Positions 8,681 through 16,737 of a stretch of DNA of 64,000 bases are shown in pieces. Both the position numbers and the translations under genes were made by a program. Origin of the DNA: Stieleria neptunia. GTDB lineage: Bacteria > Planctomycetota > Planctomycetia > Pirellulales > Pirellulaceae. Below the pieces are notes generated by a model. It was given only the letters and a program-made list of their open reading frames with translations. It made no database searches and was not told where the DNA came from. Location: the NCBI RefSeq assembly GCF_007754155.1, contig NZ_CP037423.1:10536938-10600937 (forward strand), in the 5' to 3' direction. Numbering within the stretch: the first letter of the stretch is position 1; every line of letters starts with the position of its first letter.

Positions 8681-9046
8681 CGGGCGAATCCTGGATGGCA
8701 AGGGAGAGGGGTGATCGATCAGCATATTCGGTGATTCGACCGGCCAGGGAACATCTTGCGTAACCGATTGTACCAATGCGGCCGGGCGCACATCTCGAAA
8801 GTCACTCTTCCTAGCAAGCATGGATGTCGACACATCCTTGATGTCACCCTCCCTGGCAGGGAGGGTCGAGCGAAGCGAGGGGAGGGTCGAACGATGAATC
8901 ACCGATCCAACTTCGAATGCGTCAACTCCAGCGGCACGGCCTTCGAGCGACAGACAATTTTTCGACTCGATGCCTATAATGATCGTCGTCACGCCACCGC
9001 ACCACACCGCCAAGTTTGAATTGAATCCGAGGAAGACAGCCGTCAC
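8681..9046. other. Intergenic region between divergent genes
   Basis: This 366-base gap separates the minus-strand DUF3352-like gene from the plus-strand gene at 9047, so it should hold promoters for both. The notable content is the palindrome and following GAGGG-rich repeat near 8847-8888. I see no convincing promoter pair, RNA gene or open frame with family features. Confidence 0.6.
8847..8888. repeat. Palindromic GC-rich intergenic repeat
   Basis: Bases 8847-8865 form a 19-base palindrome (CCCTCCCTG, one G, CAGGGAGGG). It is followed directly by TCGAGCGAAGCGAGG and then another GGAGGG, so the element repeats its own end. I recall the same motif as a dispersed intergenic element in Rhodopirellula-type genomes; only one copy is seen in this window. 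Confidence 0.6.
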
Positions 9047-10291
9047 ATGAAAATTGCCAAGGATGTCCGCAGCCTGTATTCACGGGACGTAGCGCCCGCC
9101 GAAAAGTTCCTCCGCTCGTTGTCAATCACAGACGACAAGCCCGGAACCATCGTGCGTGACGCCAATGCCTTGCTCGATTTCCTTGTCGGGCCGCCGACCC
9201 CGACCAGCAATCAGCACTTCGTGCTGCCGATGAAGCTGCTAAAGGAGGCGAATCAACGGATGGCCGAACCGCTCGAGAACCGAATGGCCCGGCCCCAGCT
9301 CCGATCTTTCCCCACGCTGGTCGGGCTCTATCTTCCGCTGCGATCGATGGGCTTGATCACGACCCAGACCAAGCCCAAACGGGCTATTTTTGTGGACACC
9401 GGACTGCACGAGCGTTGGAAGGGATTGAATCCGACGGAACAATACATCGCCCTGCTTGCCGCCTGTCTGTTCCAAGCCTCCGCCGCATCGATCGGCTACG
9501 ACGCGCGTTGTACAGGACGGAGACAACACATGGCGAGTACCTACTCAATGCTGAGCGACGTGCAAACGAGTCATCCGGGTGAATCAGGCTTGATGCTTGA
9601 TTCATGGGAGAACAAAATGGACTTGGCGATGCTGCATGGGTTCGGATTCGTCAAACTGGAAATGGAATCCAACGTCAAAGAGGGGAAATCCGCCGAGATC
9701 GAGGAAGTCACACGGTTGCCGCTCGGTGACGCTGCCTTCGTTGCCTTGTTCAACGTGTTGAAATGGTCTGACGACGAAGACGACTTCTACGACACGTGCC
9801 GAGCGCTGTTTCCGGATCTGAAAGAGCGCTTGACCGCTGCGGCCGCGGAATTTCAACCGGGCGAATATACACTGAACGTCTCTGTCGGCGATTGCTCGCG
9901 AGTCTTCGTCGCCCCTGCCGAAACCGACCTCGACTCCTTTGCCTACGAGATTTTGACAGCGTTCAATTTCGACGACGAACACTTGTTCCTCTACGAGTAT
10001 CGCGACCGCACCGGCATCAACCGCAGGATCCTCGATGGCCGGCTGGAGGACGGAGAAATGTTCGCCGACGAGACGCGACTGGGGGACTTGCCGTTGGAAT
10101 CCGGCGAGTCGATTGCGTTTGATTACGACTTCGGCGACACGACACGTTTCTCGATCACGATCGAGAGCATCAGTGATCAACCTTCAAAACGCAAGAAACC
10201 CAAAGTCACCCAATGCGTGGGCGAGCCGCCGTTTCAGTACCGGTGGCAAGAACAGTACTACGACGACGAGGAAGACGTTGAGGACGAATAA
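9047..10291 (+). CDS. Protein with C-terminal pRiA4b ORF-3-like domain
   Basis: A 414-residue cytoplasmic-looking protein. The last third (about residues 275-395) matches the plasmid pRiA4b ORF-3 domain: a strand-rich start EYTLNVSVGDCSRVFVAPAE, then FAYEILTAFNFDDEHLFLY, a metal-poor acidic loop, and the signature FDYDFGDTTRFSITIESI. The N-terminal two thirds (KIAKDVRSLYSRDVAPAEKF, LPMKLLKEANQRMAEPLENR) are not recognised and may be a helical partner domain found with pRiA4b modules. The family was first named on plasmids and insertion elements, but no mobile element is visible here. The C-terminal tail is strongly acidic (YYDDEEDVEDE). The gene ends five bases before the convergent dehydratase gene. 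Function is unknown. Confidence 0.85.
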   Translation: MKIAKDVRSLYSRDVAPAEKFLRSLSITDDKPGTIVRDANALLDFLVGPPTPTSNQHFVLPMKLLKEANQRMAEPLENRMARPQLRSFPTLVGLYLPLRSMGLITTQTKPKRAIFVDTGLHERWKGLNPTEQYIALLAACLFQASAASIGYDARCTGRRQHMASTYSMLSDVQTSHPGESGLMLDSWENKMDLAMLHGFGFVKLEMESNVKEGKSAEIEEVTRLPLGDAAFVALFNVLKWSDDEDDFYDTCRALFPDLKERLTAAAAEFQPGEYTLNVSVGDCSRVFVAPAETDLDSFAYEILTAFNFDDEHLFLYEYRDRTGINRRILDGRLEDGEMFADETRLGDLPLESGESIAFDYDFGDTTRFSITIESISDQPSKRKKPKVTQCVGEPPFQYRWQEQYYDDEEDVEDE

Positions 10292-10296
10292 TCCGC

Positions 10297-11649
10297 TCAC
10301 TTCGGTGCAACCACAGCCTCGAACGCCACGCCCTTTCTGGTTGGATCTCTTGTTTTCCAAACCTCGCCGTCGGGAAAACGGTGCTGGTCGATAAACGTCG
10401 GCAGGAATTCCAGTCCCCAGCCCGCTGCGGTCGGGGTGACGTAACAACCGTCGCGCGTCATGACGGGATGCTCGACGGCTTCCTGCAAGAAATCGATGTA
10501 TTCGACCAATTGTGTGTCGGAGTGTCCGGCAACGGCGATCTGGTCCCACATCCCATAGTGCTGGATCATGTTGCACAACGCGATGCCGCCGCCGTGGGGA
10601 CACACGGGAACGCCAAACTTCGCCGCCATCAAAATGATCGCCATCACGTCGTTGACCCCGGCGACGCGGACGGCATCGATCTGGCAATACTTGATCGCGC
10701 CACTCTTGAGCAACTGTTTAAAAATGACGGGCGAGGCGGCTTGTTCACCGCAGGCAAAACCGAAATCCGCATCCGCAAAGGTCTCGGCAAGTTCGACGTA
10801 ACCGAGCACGTCATCGCGAGCGATCGGCTCTTCGATCCACTTCAACCCGTACGGACGATAGCGTTCGATGTGACGCTTCGCCTCGCCGAGTCCCCAGTAC
10901 TGATTGGCGTCAACCATCAGATTGCATGACGGCCCGATCGCGTCGCGCATGAAACGAATCCGCTGCACGTCCCGATCCGAATCCTGTCCGACCTTCAGCT
11001 TGAACGAATCGAAACCTTGCGTTTGCAGTTTGCGAATCGTGGCGAGAATCTGATCGTCGCTGAGCCCCAACCAGCCGGCGGTGCAGTAGGCCTTCGGCCC
11101 GCGCGGATTCATTTCGGATTCACGCCGCGCCACATCGGATCGACGCGCTCGCAGCATCGCCACCGCTTCGTCGCGGCTGAGCGCGTCACGAATGTTTCGC
11201 CAATCGATGCAGTCGGCGACGAACTCCGGTTCCAGATCGACCAACAATTTCCAGAGGGGTTTGTCGAGCGACTTGGCCCACAGGTCCCACATCGCATTTA
11301 ACACTGCGCCGGCCGCCATTCGGAACACGCCGTCGTGCAGCCATCGCAATTGATGGTGATCGATCAAACGTCGATACAGATCGATCGGGGCCGCGGCAAA
11401 GTCCTGGAGATCGGATCCGATGATCAACTGGCACAGATCCCGGATCCCGTGACAGACCCAATCCGTCCCCGCGCCCACGGTGAAGACCACCGAAACGCCC
11501 CGCAATCCGGCGTCGGTTTCCAGGTGCAAGACGGCTGACGAATAGTCGGGTTGCTTGTGAAACGGGTCGGACCCGAGCAATTGGTCGGAGGTGGGAACGC
11601 GGAGGTCGATGACATCCGCTGAAGTGATCATGATGCGAGGGCTGGACAT
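10297..11649 (-). CDS. L-fuconate dehydratase (enolase superfamily)
   Basis: A 450-residue enolase-superfamily member that should dehydrate L-fuconate to 2-keto-3-deoxy-L-fuconate, a cytoplasmic step of L-fucose breakdown. The N-terminal capping domain starts with the family pattern TSDQLLGSDPFHKQPDYSSA. In the barrel I read K217-L-K219 (SFKLKVGQ), D247 and N249 (MVDANQ), E273 (WIEEP), E302 (CGEQ), D325 (QIDAV) and H352 (CPHGGG). As I recall, these fall within one residue of the catalytic set of the Xanthomonas enzyme (K218, K220, D248, N250, E274, E301, D324, H351). Length is also typical (about 440). One difference: the loop usually reading FTIGRGN is FTVGAGTDW here. No other fucose gene lies next to it; the nearby permease is not obviously related. 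The gene is convergent with the one at 9047. Confidence 0.9.
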   Translation of the reverse strand: MSSPRIMITSADVIDLRVPTSDQLLGSDPFHKQPDYSSAVLHLETDAGLRGVSVVFTVGAGTDWVCHGIRDLCQLIIGSDLQDFAAAPIDLYRRLIDHHQLRWLHDGVFRMAAGAVLNAMWDLWAKSLDKPLWKLLVDLEPEFVADCIDWRNIRDALSRDEAVAMLRARRSDVARRESEMNPRGPKAYCTAGWLGLSDDQILATIRKLQTQGFDSFKLKVGQDSDRDVQRIRFMRDAIGPSCNLMVDANQYWGLGEAKRHIERYRPYGLKWIEEPIARDDVLGYVELAETFADADFGFACGEQAASPVIFKQLLKSGAIKYCQIDAVRVAGVNDVMAIILMAAKFGVPVCPHGGGIALCNMIQHYGMWDQIAVAGHSDTQLVEYIDFLQEAVEHPVMTRDGCYVTPTAAGWGLEFLPTFIDQHRFPDGEVWKTRDPTRKGVAFEAVVAPK

Positions 11650-11732
11650 AGCGAAAGCAGGTCGTCAAAAAACAATGGTGGTTCATCGCGAGGCCGCGTC
11701 GTGCGGCCCCGGTGCCGCAGTCTAACCTCTCT

Positions 11733-12443
11733 TCATCCCAACCATTGGAAAATGCTGGTCACGATCAGCTTCAAACCGGTCGCGATCATCACCACGATCA
11801 GGAACCCGAAGATCAGGCGGTTGCCTTTGCGGATCGCCAGCTTTGCCCCCACGACGCCGCCGGTCACGTTGCCGACCGCCATCACCAATCCGGGCAGCCA
11901 GTCGATCAAGCCATAAATCGCGAACATCACCGTCGCCGCCAGCGTGACCAAAAACCCGATCCAGTTTTTGACCGCGTTGGACGCGACCAGATCGCCACTG
12001 TTGGTCAGACTCATCGCCAACAAGACCAAGATCCCCATCCCGGCTTGGATAAATCCGACGTAGATGCCGATGGCGAAAAAGACCGGCTTGATCCACCGCC
12101 TGGAATTTACCGAACCCACGTTCGCCGCGGCGATTCGTTTCGGGTTGAGCATCAGCACGACCGCCATCACCAAAAAAATCGCACCGAACACGGGCTCAAA
12201 GGCATCCGGCGGCAAATAGACCGCCAGCCAAGCCCCGACCGGCACACCCAGCATCGTCGGCAGCGTCAAACGGTTGGCGAGCTTGTGATCCAGATGCCCG
12301 TGCTTGTGAAACGTCGCGACGGCGGCCCCGCTGGAGAACAGCACGGCGACGCGATTGGTGCCGTTGGCTATTTTCGGATCCAGTCCGAACAGCATCAACG
12401 CCGGCAAGGTCATGAACGACCCTCCGCCGGCAATCGTGTTCAC
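11733..12443 (-). CDS. TauE/SafE-like membrane permease
   Basis: A polytopic membrane protein of the TauE/SafE (sulfite/anion exporter) family. Seen: NTIAGGGSFMTLPALMLFGL near the start, ANGTNRVAV, GVPVGAWLAVYL, and the second half repeat IQAGMGILVLLAMSL, SNAVKNWIGFLVTLAATVMF, GLVMAVGNVTGGVVGAKLA. About seven or eight hydrophobic segments span it. The start is a problem: the first canonical start codon is GTG at 12443, yet the twenty or so in-frame codons before it (TAT CTC CTT ... GTC) encode YLLLIVAGFLAGV, which is the expected rest of the first membrane helix, and the frame is closed at 12510-12512 by the stop codon of the Uma2 gene. No ATG, GTG or TTG lies between. A rare start codon (for example CTG) or coupling to the upstream stop is possible. 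Substrate cannot be told from sequence. Confidence 0.85.
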   Translation of the reverse strand: MNTIAGGGSFMTLPALMLFGLDPKIANGTNRVAVLFSSGAAVATFHKHGHLDHKLANRLTLPTMLGVPVGAWLAVYLPPDAFEPVFGAIFLVMAVVLMLNPKRIAAANVGSVNSRRWIKPVFFAIGIYVGFIQAGMGILVLLAMSLTNSGDLVASNAVKNWIGFLVTLAATVMFAIYGLIDWLPGLVMAVGNVTGGVVGAKLAIRKGNRLIFGFLIVVMIATGLKLIVTSIFQWLG

Positions 12444-12509
12444 GACGCCGGCCAGAAACCCGGCAACGATCAGAAGGAGATACCAGACGACGTCACTGAC
12501 CCTTTGTGA

Positions 12510-13058
12510 TTAAAGAAAAAGCTCGTCCAATGCCAGCACGGCATCGGGCTTGCAAGTCGGAGTCAGTGTGCCGGGAACCGAGACGATCCGTTTGGAATGA
12601 AAGCGATTCTCTCGAGAATCGGTGAAGACGTGGATCGCTTTGGCGACACAGTCGACGACCCAATATTCGGCGACTCCGGACTCGGCATACAGGTCGGCCT
12701 TTTCGCCAGTGTCGCCAGCCAAACTGGACTCAGCGACTTCGATCAGCAGCAATACATCGGACGCCTTGGGGCGACGTGCCGCATATCGCCCCGGTCGCAG
12801 CCACGTGACGTCAGGCTCCGGGCGACTGTCGCCCAGGTCAATGCTCGACTGGACACGCACCACACAGTCCTCCGGATCGGTGACGCTGGTCGACCAACGG
12901 GTCAGGTAATCGATGTAGTCTTCGTGGACAGGACCGGCTGGACTCATCTGTCGCAACTCTCCTCGGATCAGTTCAATCTTGCGGTCCATGCCGACGAACG
13001 CGCCCCGCTGGATCATGCGATCGTATTCAGACGCGGTCAGCCGAAGTGCGGTGCTCAT
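12510..13058 (-). CDS. Uma2 family (PD-(D/E)XK nuclease-like) protein
   Basis: A 182-residue Uma2/DUF820 protein. Start chosen at the ATG at 13058 (MSTALRLTASEYDRM), matching the usual short N-terminus, instead of the one six codons earlier. Visible motifs are DRKIELIRGELRQMSPAG, SRPEPDVTWLRPG with the acidic residue of the nuclease core, LLLIEVAESSL with the second acidic residue, and the closing block EKADLYAESGVAEYWVVD. These restriction-endonuclease-fold proteins are multicopy in cyanobacteria and planctomycetes; activity is rarely shown. Its stop codon is in the same frame as, and 66 bases before, the first canonical start of the permease gene, so the two are probably cotranscribed. Confidence 0.9.
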   Translation of the reverse strand: MSTALRLTASEYDRMIQRGAFVGMDRKIELIRGELRQMSPAGPVHEDYIDYLTRWSTSVTDPEDCVVRVQSSIDLGDSRPEPDVTWLRPGRYAARRPKASDVLLLIEVAESSLAGDTGEKADLYAESGVAEYWVVDCVAKAIHVFTDSRENRFHSKRIVSVPGTLTPTCKPDAVLALDELFL

Positions 13059-13172
13059 GAAAACGAAGTCTTCCAAGGGCTGGAATTCTGATGCGGTGAA
13101 ACGGGCATCCCACTACTATAAACCACCGCGGAAAATTTCGACATCCGAAAAACACGGCGGAACGCTCGACCG

Positions 13173-13961
13173 ATGACCGACCACGCCAAAGAGTATTCAC
13201 TGTTGCCGTTCGCGATCTGTCAAGCCTGGCAATTGGAAGTCGGCTACGAACGCTCTTTTAAAGTGGTGCAGGGCCGCGTCTTGGCGAACCGATATTTGAT
13301 CGGGATTCCGACCGCGACGCTGACCCACGAGCGTGCCCGTGAAATCGCTCGACGATTGGGGATGCCGGAACTCGACGACCAGATCTTTTGGAGCCTGTAC
13401 CCGGACGCGAACCTGCTGTTGATCGGATTCGAAGATTCCGAGCCGGGATGCGTGTTCAAGCTGTACCTGGAATTCGATGACCAACCGATCGTCGTGGCGG
13501 AACATTCTGCCGGGCCGTCGTTGCGGTTGCATCGCGGCGTGAAGTGGAACGTCGGCGGTGTGCCGAAACCCCGCGCCAGCGATTACGTCTGGATGAAGGG
13601 ATGTCGTCTCAGCGAAATCGGGCAGCACATCGATTCGGTCATCGGCGGCATGTCGATCGAGAGCGAATTACGTGAACTCATCCAGCATGCCACGCGGGAC
13701 GTCGCCGGAGATTCATTGAGGTATCTAGAAGTCGTCGAAGGCGGCAGGCGATCGTTTGATCTCAATCTTTACGCGACCGGTCTGCAAGTCGGTGCGGTGA
13801 TGGGGCTTTGCCGCGCGGCGTGCGTCCGGCTGGGCGTGCCCGCCGAACCGATCGATCGACTCGCAGCGATCGTGGCGAAGCGACCGCTGGGGCATCTCGC
13901 CGCCGGTCGCGACTCCGCCGGCAACGAGTTTTTCACGATCTATTACGAGCCGTCGCCCTGA
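13173..13961 (+). CDS. Hypothetical protein, family not recognised
   Basis: A 262-residue, soluble-looking protein starting MTDHAKEYSLLPFAICQAWQ. I do not recognise a family. It has a central beta-rich segment (ANLLLIGFEDSEPGCVFKLY, then LEFDDQPIVVAEH) and a C-terminal part with RPLGHLAAGRDSAGNEFFTI, a pattern of glycine turn followed by strand. No signal peptide, membrane segment or zinc cluster is visible. The single in-frame ATG at 13173 follows immediately after a stop-rich stretch, and the composition matches neighbouring genes, so I regard it as real. The gene is divergent from the Uma2 gene (115-base gap) and 136 bases before another Uma2 gene on the same strand. Confidence 0.75.
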   Translation: MTDHAKEYSLLPFAICQAWQLEVGYERSFKVVQGRVLANRYLIGIPTATLTHERAREIARRLGMPELDDQIFWSLYPDANLLLIGFEDSEPGCVFKLYLEFDDQPIVVAEHSAGPSLRLHRGVKWNVGGVPKPRASDYVWMKGCRLSEIGQHIDSVIGGMSIESELRELIQHATRDVAGDSLRYLEVVEGGRRSFDLNLYATGLQVGAVMGLCRAACVRLGVPAEPIDRLAAIVAKRPLGHLAAGRDSAGNEFFTIYYEPSP

Positions 13962-14097
13962 TCGACCATCCACGACGTTTCCTGTTCAACGTGGTGCGTT
14001 CCAGCTGAAAAAGCTACACTGTAACGGGTCAGACCGAGAGGATCGACAAGCGTCACGAGAGGAAGGACAGGCCCCGCCAGACACCCGACACGACACG

Positions 14098-14634
14098 ATG
14101 AGCACAGAGATTCGCAAGCTGACCTACCAGGACTATGTCTGTTTCCCGGATGACGGAAAGCGGCATGAAATCATCGGAGGAGATCATTACATGAATCCTG
14201 CACCGAGCACCTATCACCAATACGTCTCACGGCGATTGCAATTTCAGTTGTACTCAAAGATCGAACTTGCCGAACGGGGCAGCGTCATCGACGCGCCGGT
14301 GGATGTGCAGTTGACCGACAGCGATATCGTCCAGCCGGATCTCGTGGTGGTGCTGAAGAAAAATCGGATCATCACGCCATCCAAGGTGAAAGGCGCTCCG
14401 GATCATTTGATCGAGATTCTTTCCCCGTCGACCGAATCGAACGACAAGACGCTCAAACGGGCGCTCTATGAGCGGACGGGCGTCGGTGAATACTGGATCG
14501 TCGATCCATTCGAACAGACCGTGACCCGATTGGTTTTAGAAAACGGCCGCTACGTCGAACAAGCCGTGACGGGAAAGCGAATTCCCGTCACGTACTTGAA
14601 CGATGTCGACGTCGACCTGAATCAAGTCTGGTAA
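14098..14634 (+). CDS. Uma2 family (PD-(D/E)XK nuclease-like) protein
   Basis: A 178-residue Uma2/DUF820 protein, the second in the window. Motifs seen in order: LTYQDYVCFPDDGKRHEIIG, YHQYVSRRLQFQL, the core acidic strand DIVQPDLVVVLKKN, DHLIEILSPSTESNDKTLKR, and YERTGVGEYWIVD. The EILSPS/DKTLKR pair is the best conserved part of the family. It differs strongly from the other copy at 12510, so the two are not a recent duplication. The 136 bases before it contain AGAGGAAGGA, but about 30 bases from the ATG. The gene ends five bases before the convergent DUF1559 gene, leaving no room for a separate terminator. Confidence 0.92.
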   Translation: MSTEIRKLTYQDYVCFPDDGKRHEIIGGDHYMNPAPSTYHQYVSRRLQFQLYSKIELAERGSVIDAPVDVQLTDSDIVQPDLVVVLKKNRIITPSKVKGAPDHLIEILSPSTESNDKTLKRALYERTGVGEYWIVDPFEQTVTRLVLENGRYVEQAVTGKRIPVTYLNDVDVDLNQVW

Positions 14635-14639
14635 GGCAA

Positions 14640-15881
14640 CTACTGGTTGAGTTGCTCTTGGATCGTCTCGTTGTTGGCGCGCGTGCCGAGTGCTCCCCAC
14701 AGACCGTAGGGGCTTTGCGAACCCGGCGCGCGGGCGCCGGTTCCGTTCCAGATCACCATCGGGCTCTGCTTGCTACCGGCTTCGATCGAATCGGTGATGA
14801 AGATGACCGCACCGTCACCCATCAAGACGTGCGCCCCACCCTGGTGCCGACTGCTGGGGCTATAGATCCCCGGACGCCAGGTTCCGCCACCGCTGCTGCA
14901 GATGGGGCTGTTGGGCGGCAGGATGGTGGTCACACCGGTATGGACGCAATAGCCGCTGGACCACTTGAACCCACGTTGCCCCTGGGTGCCCCCGGTCAGT
15001 GAAGCAGCGGGATCCCAGAATTTCGGACGTTCCGGGTCGACTTCGGCGGCACAGATCGAAGGGTCACTTTGAAGCGACGCCAGGTTGGTCATCCGGGCGG
15101 CCTGCGTGAACACGGCCCGGTCACCCAGATGAGTCGCCATCTCGCCCGCCATGATCGTATTGGACAATCCGTCCAGCGTGTCGCGGAATCGCATGTTCAC
15201 GCGAGGGAAGAACATGCCACGACAGGTCGCCTTGGCACGCGGAGCTGCGTTCCGGTTCGGCTGGCCATTTTGATTGATCCCTCCGGTGTTTTGATACTGG
15301 AGCGCATCGCCGACACAGACGCCGTAGTTGGTGCGGCCTTGGGCCGGCAAACCGTTGCCGGGGTCACTGGGGCAGCGCAGCATCGGGACCGTCGTCAGCC
15401 AGGGGTCATACTGATAGCGACCGTGTTGGGCCAAGCTGATGTCCGCGTTGGGGCCCATCTCGCTGAACTCGTATTGCCCCGCCGCCGATGCGGGTTCTTT
15501 GACACGGAACGGATTGCTGATTTGATCCCACAGCCCTTGTTGTTCGACGAACGGTGCCAGCTGAACCAAGGAACTCAGGTTGTTCAAATTGTTCCCGCCG
15601 AAACTGCCTCCGATCGTTCGGGGTTCACGTGACTGGGGATTGTTGGTTCCGTGAACGCGAGATGTCCCGCCACGGATGGTGGGCAGCCGCTTGTAGGCGG
15701 AATGATAGTTGTGAATCCCCAAGCCGATTTGCTTGAAGTTGTTACTGCAGCTCATTCGACGTGCTGCTTCGCGCGCCGCTTGGACGGCCGGCAAGAGCAG
15801 CCCGACCAAGATACCAATGATCGCGATCACGACCAGCAACTCCACCAACGTGAAGCCACCGCGTCTGGAACGGATGTCCAT
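14640..15881 (-). CDS. DUF1559 family pseudopilin-like protein
   Basis: A 413-residue DUF1559 protein, the large planctomycete family with a type IV pilin-like N-terminus. The ATG at 15881 is chosen: it has GAGG eight bases upstream and starts [20 protein letters not shown], the prepilin peptidase motif followed by a hydrophobic helix ending [13 protein letters not shown]. The longer frame from 16109 would bury this signal and is rejected. The rest is the DUF1559 body: [45 protein letters not shown], and the C-terminal H-x-G-GDG box ([19 protein letters not shown]). It is presumably processed at the G-F bond and displayed or secreted by a type II/IV-like machine. The role of these proteins, often dozens per genome, is unknown. 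A small lipoprotein gene lies 136 bases upstream on the same strand. Confidence 0.93.
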   Translation of the reverse strand: MDIRSRRGGFTLVELLVVIAIIGILVGLLLPAVQAAREAARRMSCSNNFKQIGLGIHNYHSAYKRLPTIRGGTSRVHGTNNPQSREPRTIGGSFGGNNLNNLSSLVQLAPFVEQQGLWDQISNPFRVKEPASAAGQYEFSEMGPNADISLAQHGRYQYDPWLTTVPMLRCPSDPGNGLPAQGRTNYGVCVGDALQYQNTGGINQNGQPNRNAAPRAKATCRGMFFPRVNMRFRDTLDGLSNTIMAGEMATHLGDRAVFTQAARMTNLASLQSDPSICAAEVDPERPKFWDPAASLTGGTQGQRGFKWSSGYCVHTGVTTILPPNSPICSSGGGTWRPGIYSPSSRHQGGAHVLMGDGAVIFITDSIEAGSKQSPMVIWNGTGARAPGSQSPYGLWGALGTRANNETIQEQLNQ

Positions 15882-16017
15882 GGGAAATACCTCAAAGTAC
15901 GAATCAAAAAAACAATACGAATCGTTGTCCCCGTCCGCGCACGCAGCGATCGCGGGGGATTGGAACGCAACCAGAATCAATTCAAAAAGAAAACGAGCGA
16001 TCGCCTCAACCGGTGTT

Positions 16018-16227
16018 TCAGCTTGCCGCCTCGTTCTCGTCCTCTTCGGACCCGGCTTCATCCGGATTGTCTTCACGCTCCTCGGGATGCTCTTGAAGGT
16101 ACGCTTCAACAGCCCCCAGCTCCGGGCCCTCGGACTCCGTCATGTCCTTGCCACAGCCAGACATCGGCACCGCGAATGAGATGAACAAAAGAATGAGCAA
16201 GACATGAAAAATCGATGACGAACGCAT
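16018..16227 (-). CDS. Small lipoprotein
   Basis: A 69-residue product with a clear lipoprotein signal: [20 protein letters not shown], then the lipobox-like PMSGC, putting the lipidated Cys near residue 25. The mature part is short, very acidic ([20 protein letters not shown]) and lacks any domain. AAGGG lies ten bases before the ATG. Small Cys-lipidated proteins next to DUF1559 genes are common in planctomycetes; the order here (lipoprotein first) suggests cotranscription. Function is unknown. Confidence 0.75.
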   Translation of the reverse strand: MRSSSIFHVLLILLFISFAVPMSGCGKDMTESEGPELGAVEAYLQEHPEEREDNPDEAGSEEDENEAAS

Positions 16228-16737
16228 GTTGCCGACAACCCTTGGGATGAGATGAAAAAGAAACCGCTCGGCGGCTGAACCACGTGACTTGCGTCTCGAG
16301 CTCGCCCACCCGGTCCGAATTGGGTATCCCTAAACATACGGCAATGACAACCGTCGTTGCGTGTTAAATTTTCAGCCCCTGACCGACAAACAACACATTT
16401 TCCCGGCGAACAGGCGTCACCCGCTTGATGAATGCAAGACGCGCGTCAACACGCACACGCAGTGGTTCATCCACGCACGGACAGCTCGATGCTTGCTAAA
16501 CCACGTGTCCCATCTTCATTCCATCTGAATCTCTGATTCGCTGTTTCCCAAGCCTGACGATCGAATTCGATCCGCGTCCGACGCGGACTGGGCACAACGA
16601 TTGCACGCTCGGGGGACGCCCCAATTCTTTGTTCCGGAACACGTTCTCGTCCCGCATTTCGCTATAACTAATGCTGCACGCTCCAGGGTGGGTCCCAGCT
16701 AGTTCGCACGGAGCGTTATTCGACTGGAGTCAATGCT
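16228..16737. other. 510-base intergenic region between divergent genes
   Basis: It separates the small lipoprotein gene (minus) from the giant gene (plus) and must contain both promoters. A TATAAC hexamer at 16663-16668 is a possible -10 element for the giant gene, without a matching -35 box. No RNA gene, dispersed repeat or credible open frame was found. A short frame starting at 16671 overlaps the giant gene in another phase and is a shadow. Confidence 0.5.
16726..16729 (+). promoter_or_regulatory. Ribosome binding site of the giant gene
   Basis: GGAG eight bases before the GTG at 16738 supports that start. A two-codon frame ATG CTG TGA begins at 16733 and its stop overlaps the GTG; it is only three bases from the GGAG, so it is less likely to be used. 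Confidence 0.5.

Noticed and set aside
8681..9046. Longer start (9046) for the DUF3352-like gene
   Set aside because: The added 122 codons cover a palindromic repeat and have no protein-like composition; the signal peptide starts at 8680.
9047..10291. The pRiA4b ORF-3-like gene as evidence of an insertion element
   Set aside because: No transposase, terminal inverted repeats or target duplications are visible around it.
11712..12509. Plus-strand frame of 265 codons opposite the permease
   Set aside because: It is dominated by His, Gln, Asp and Arg, the usual shadow of a hydrophobic membrane protein on the other strand.
15882..16109. N-terminal extension of the DUF1559 gene
   Set aside because: It would place 76 residues before the prepilin signal; GAGG and the pilin-like leader both point to 15881.
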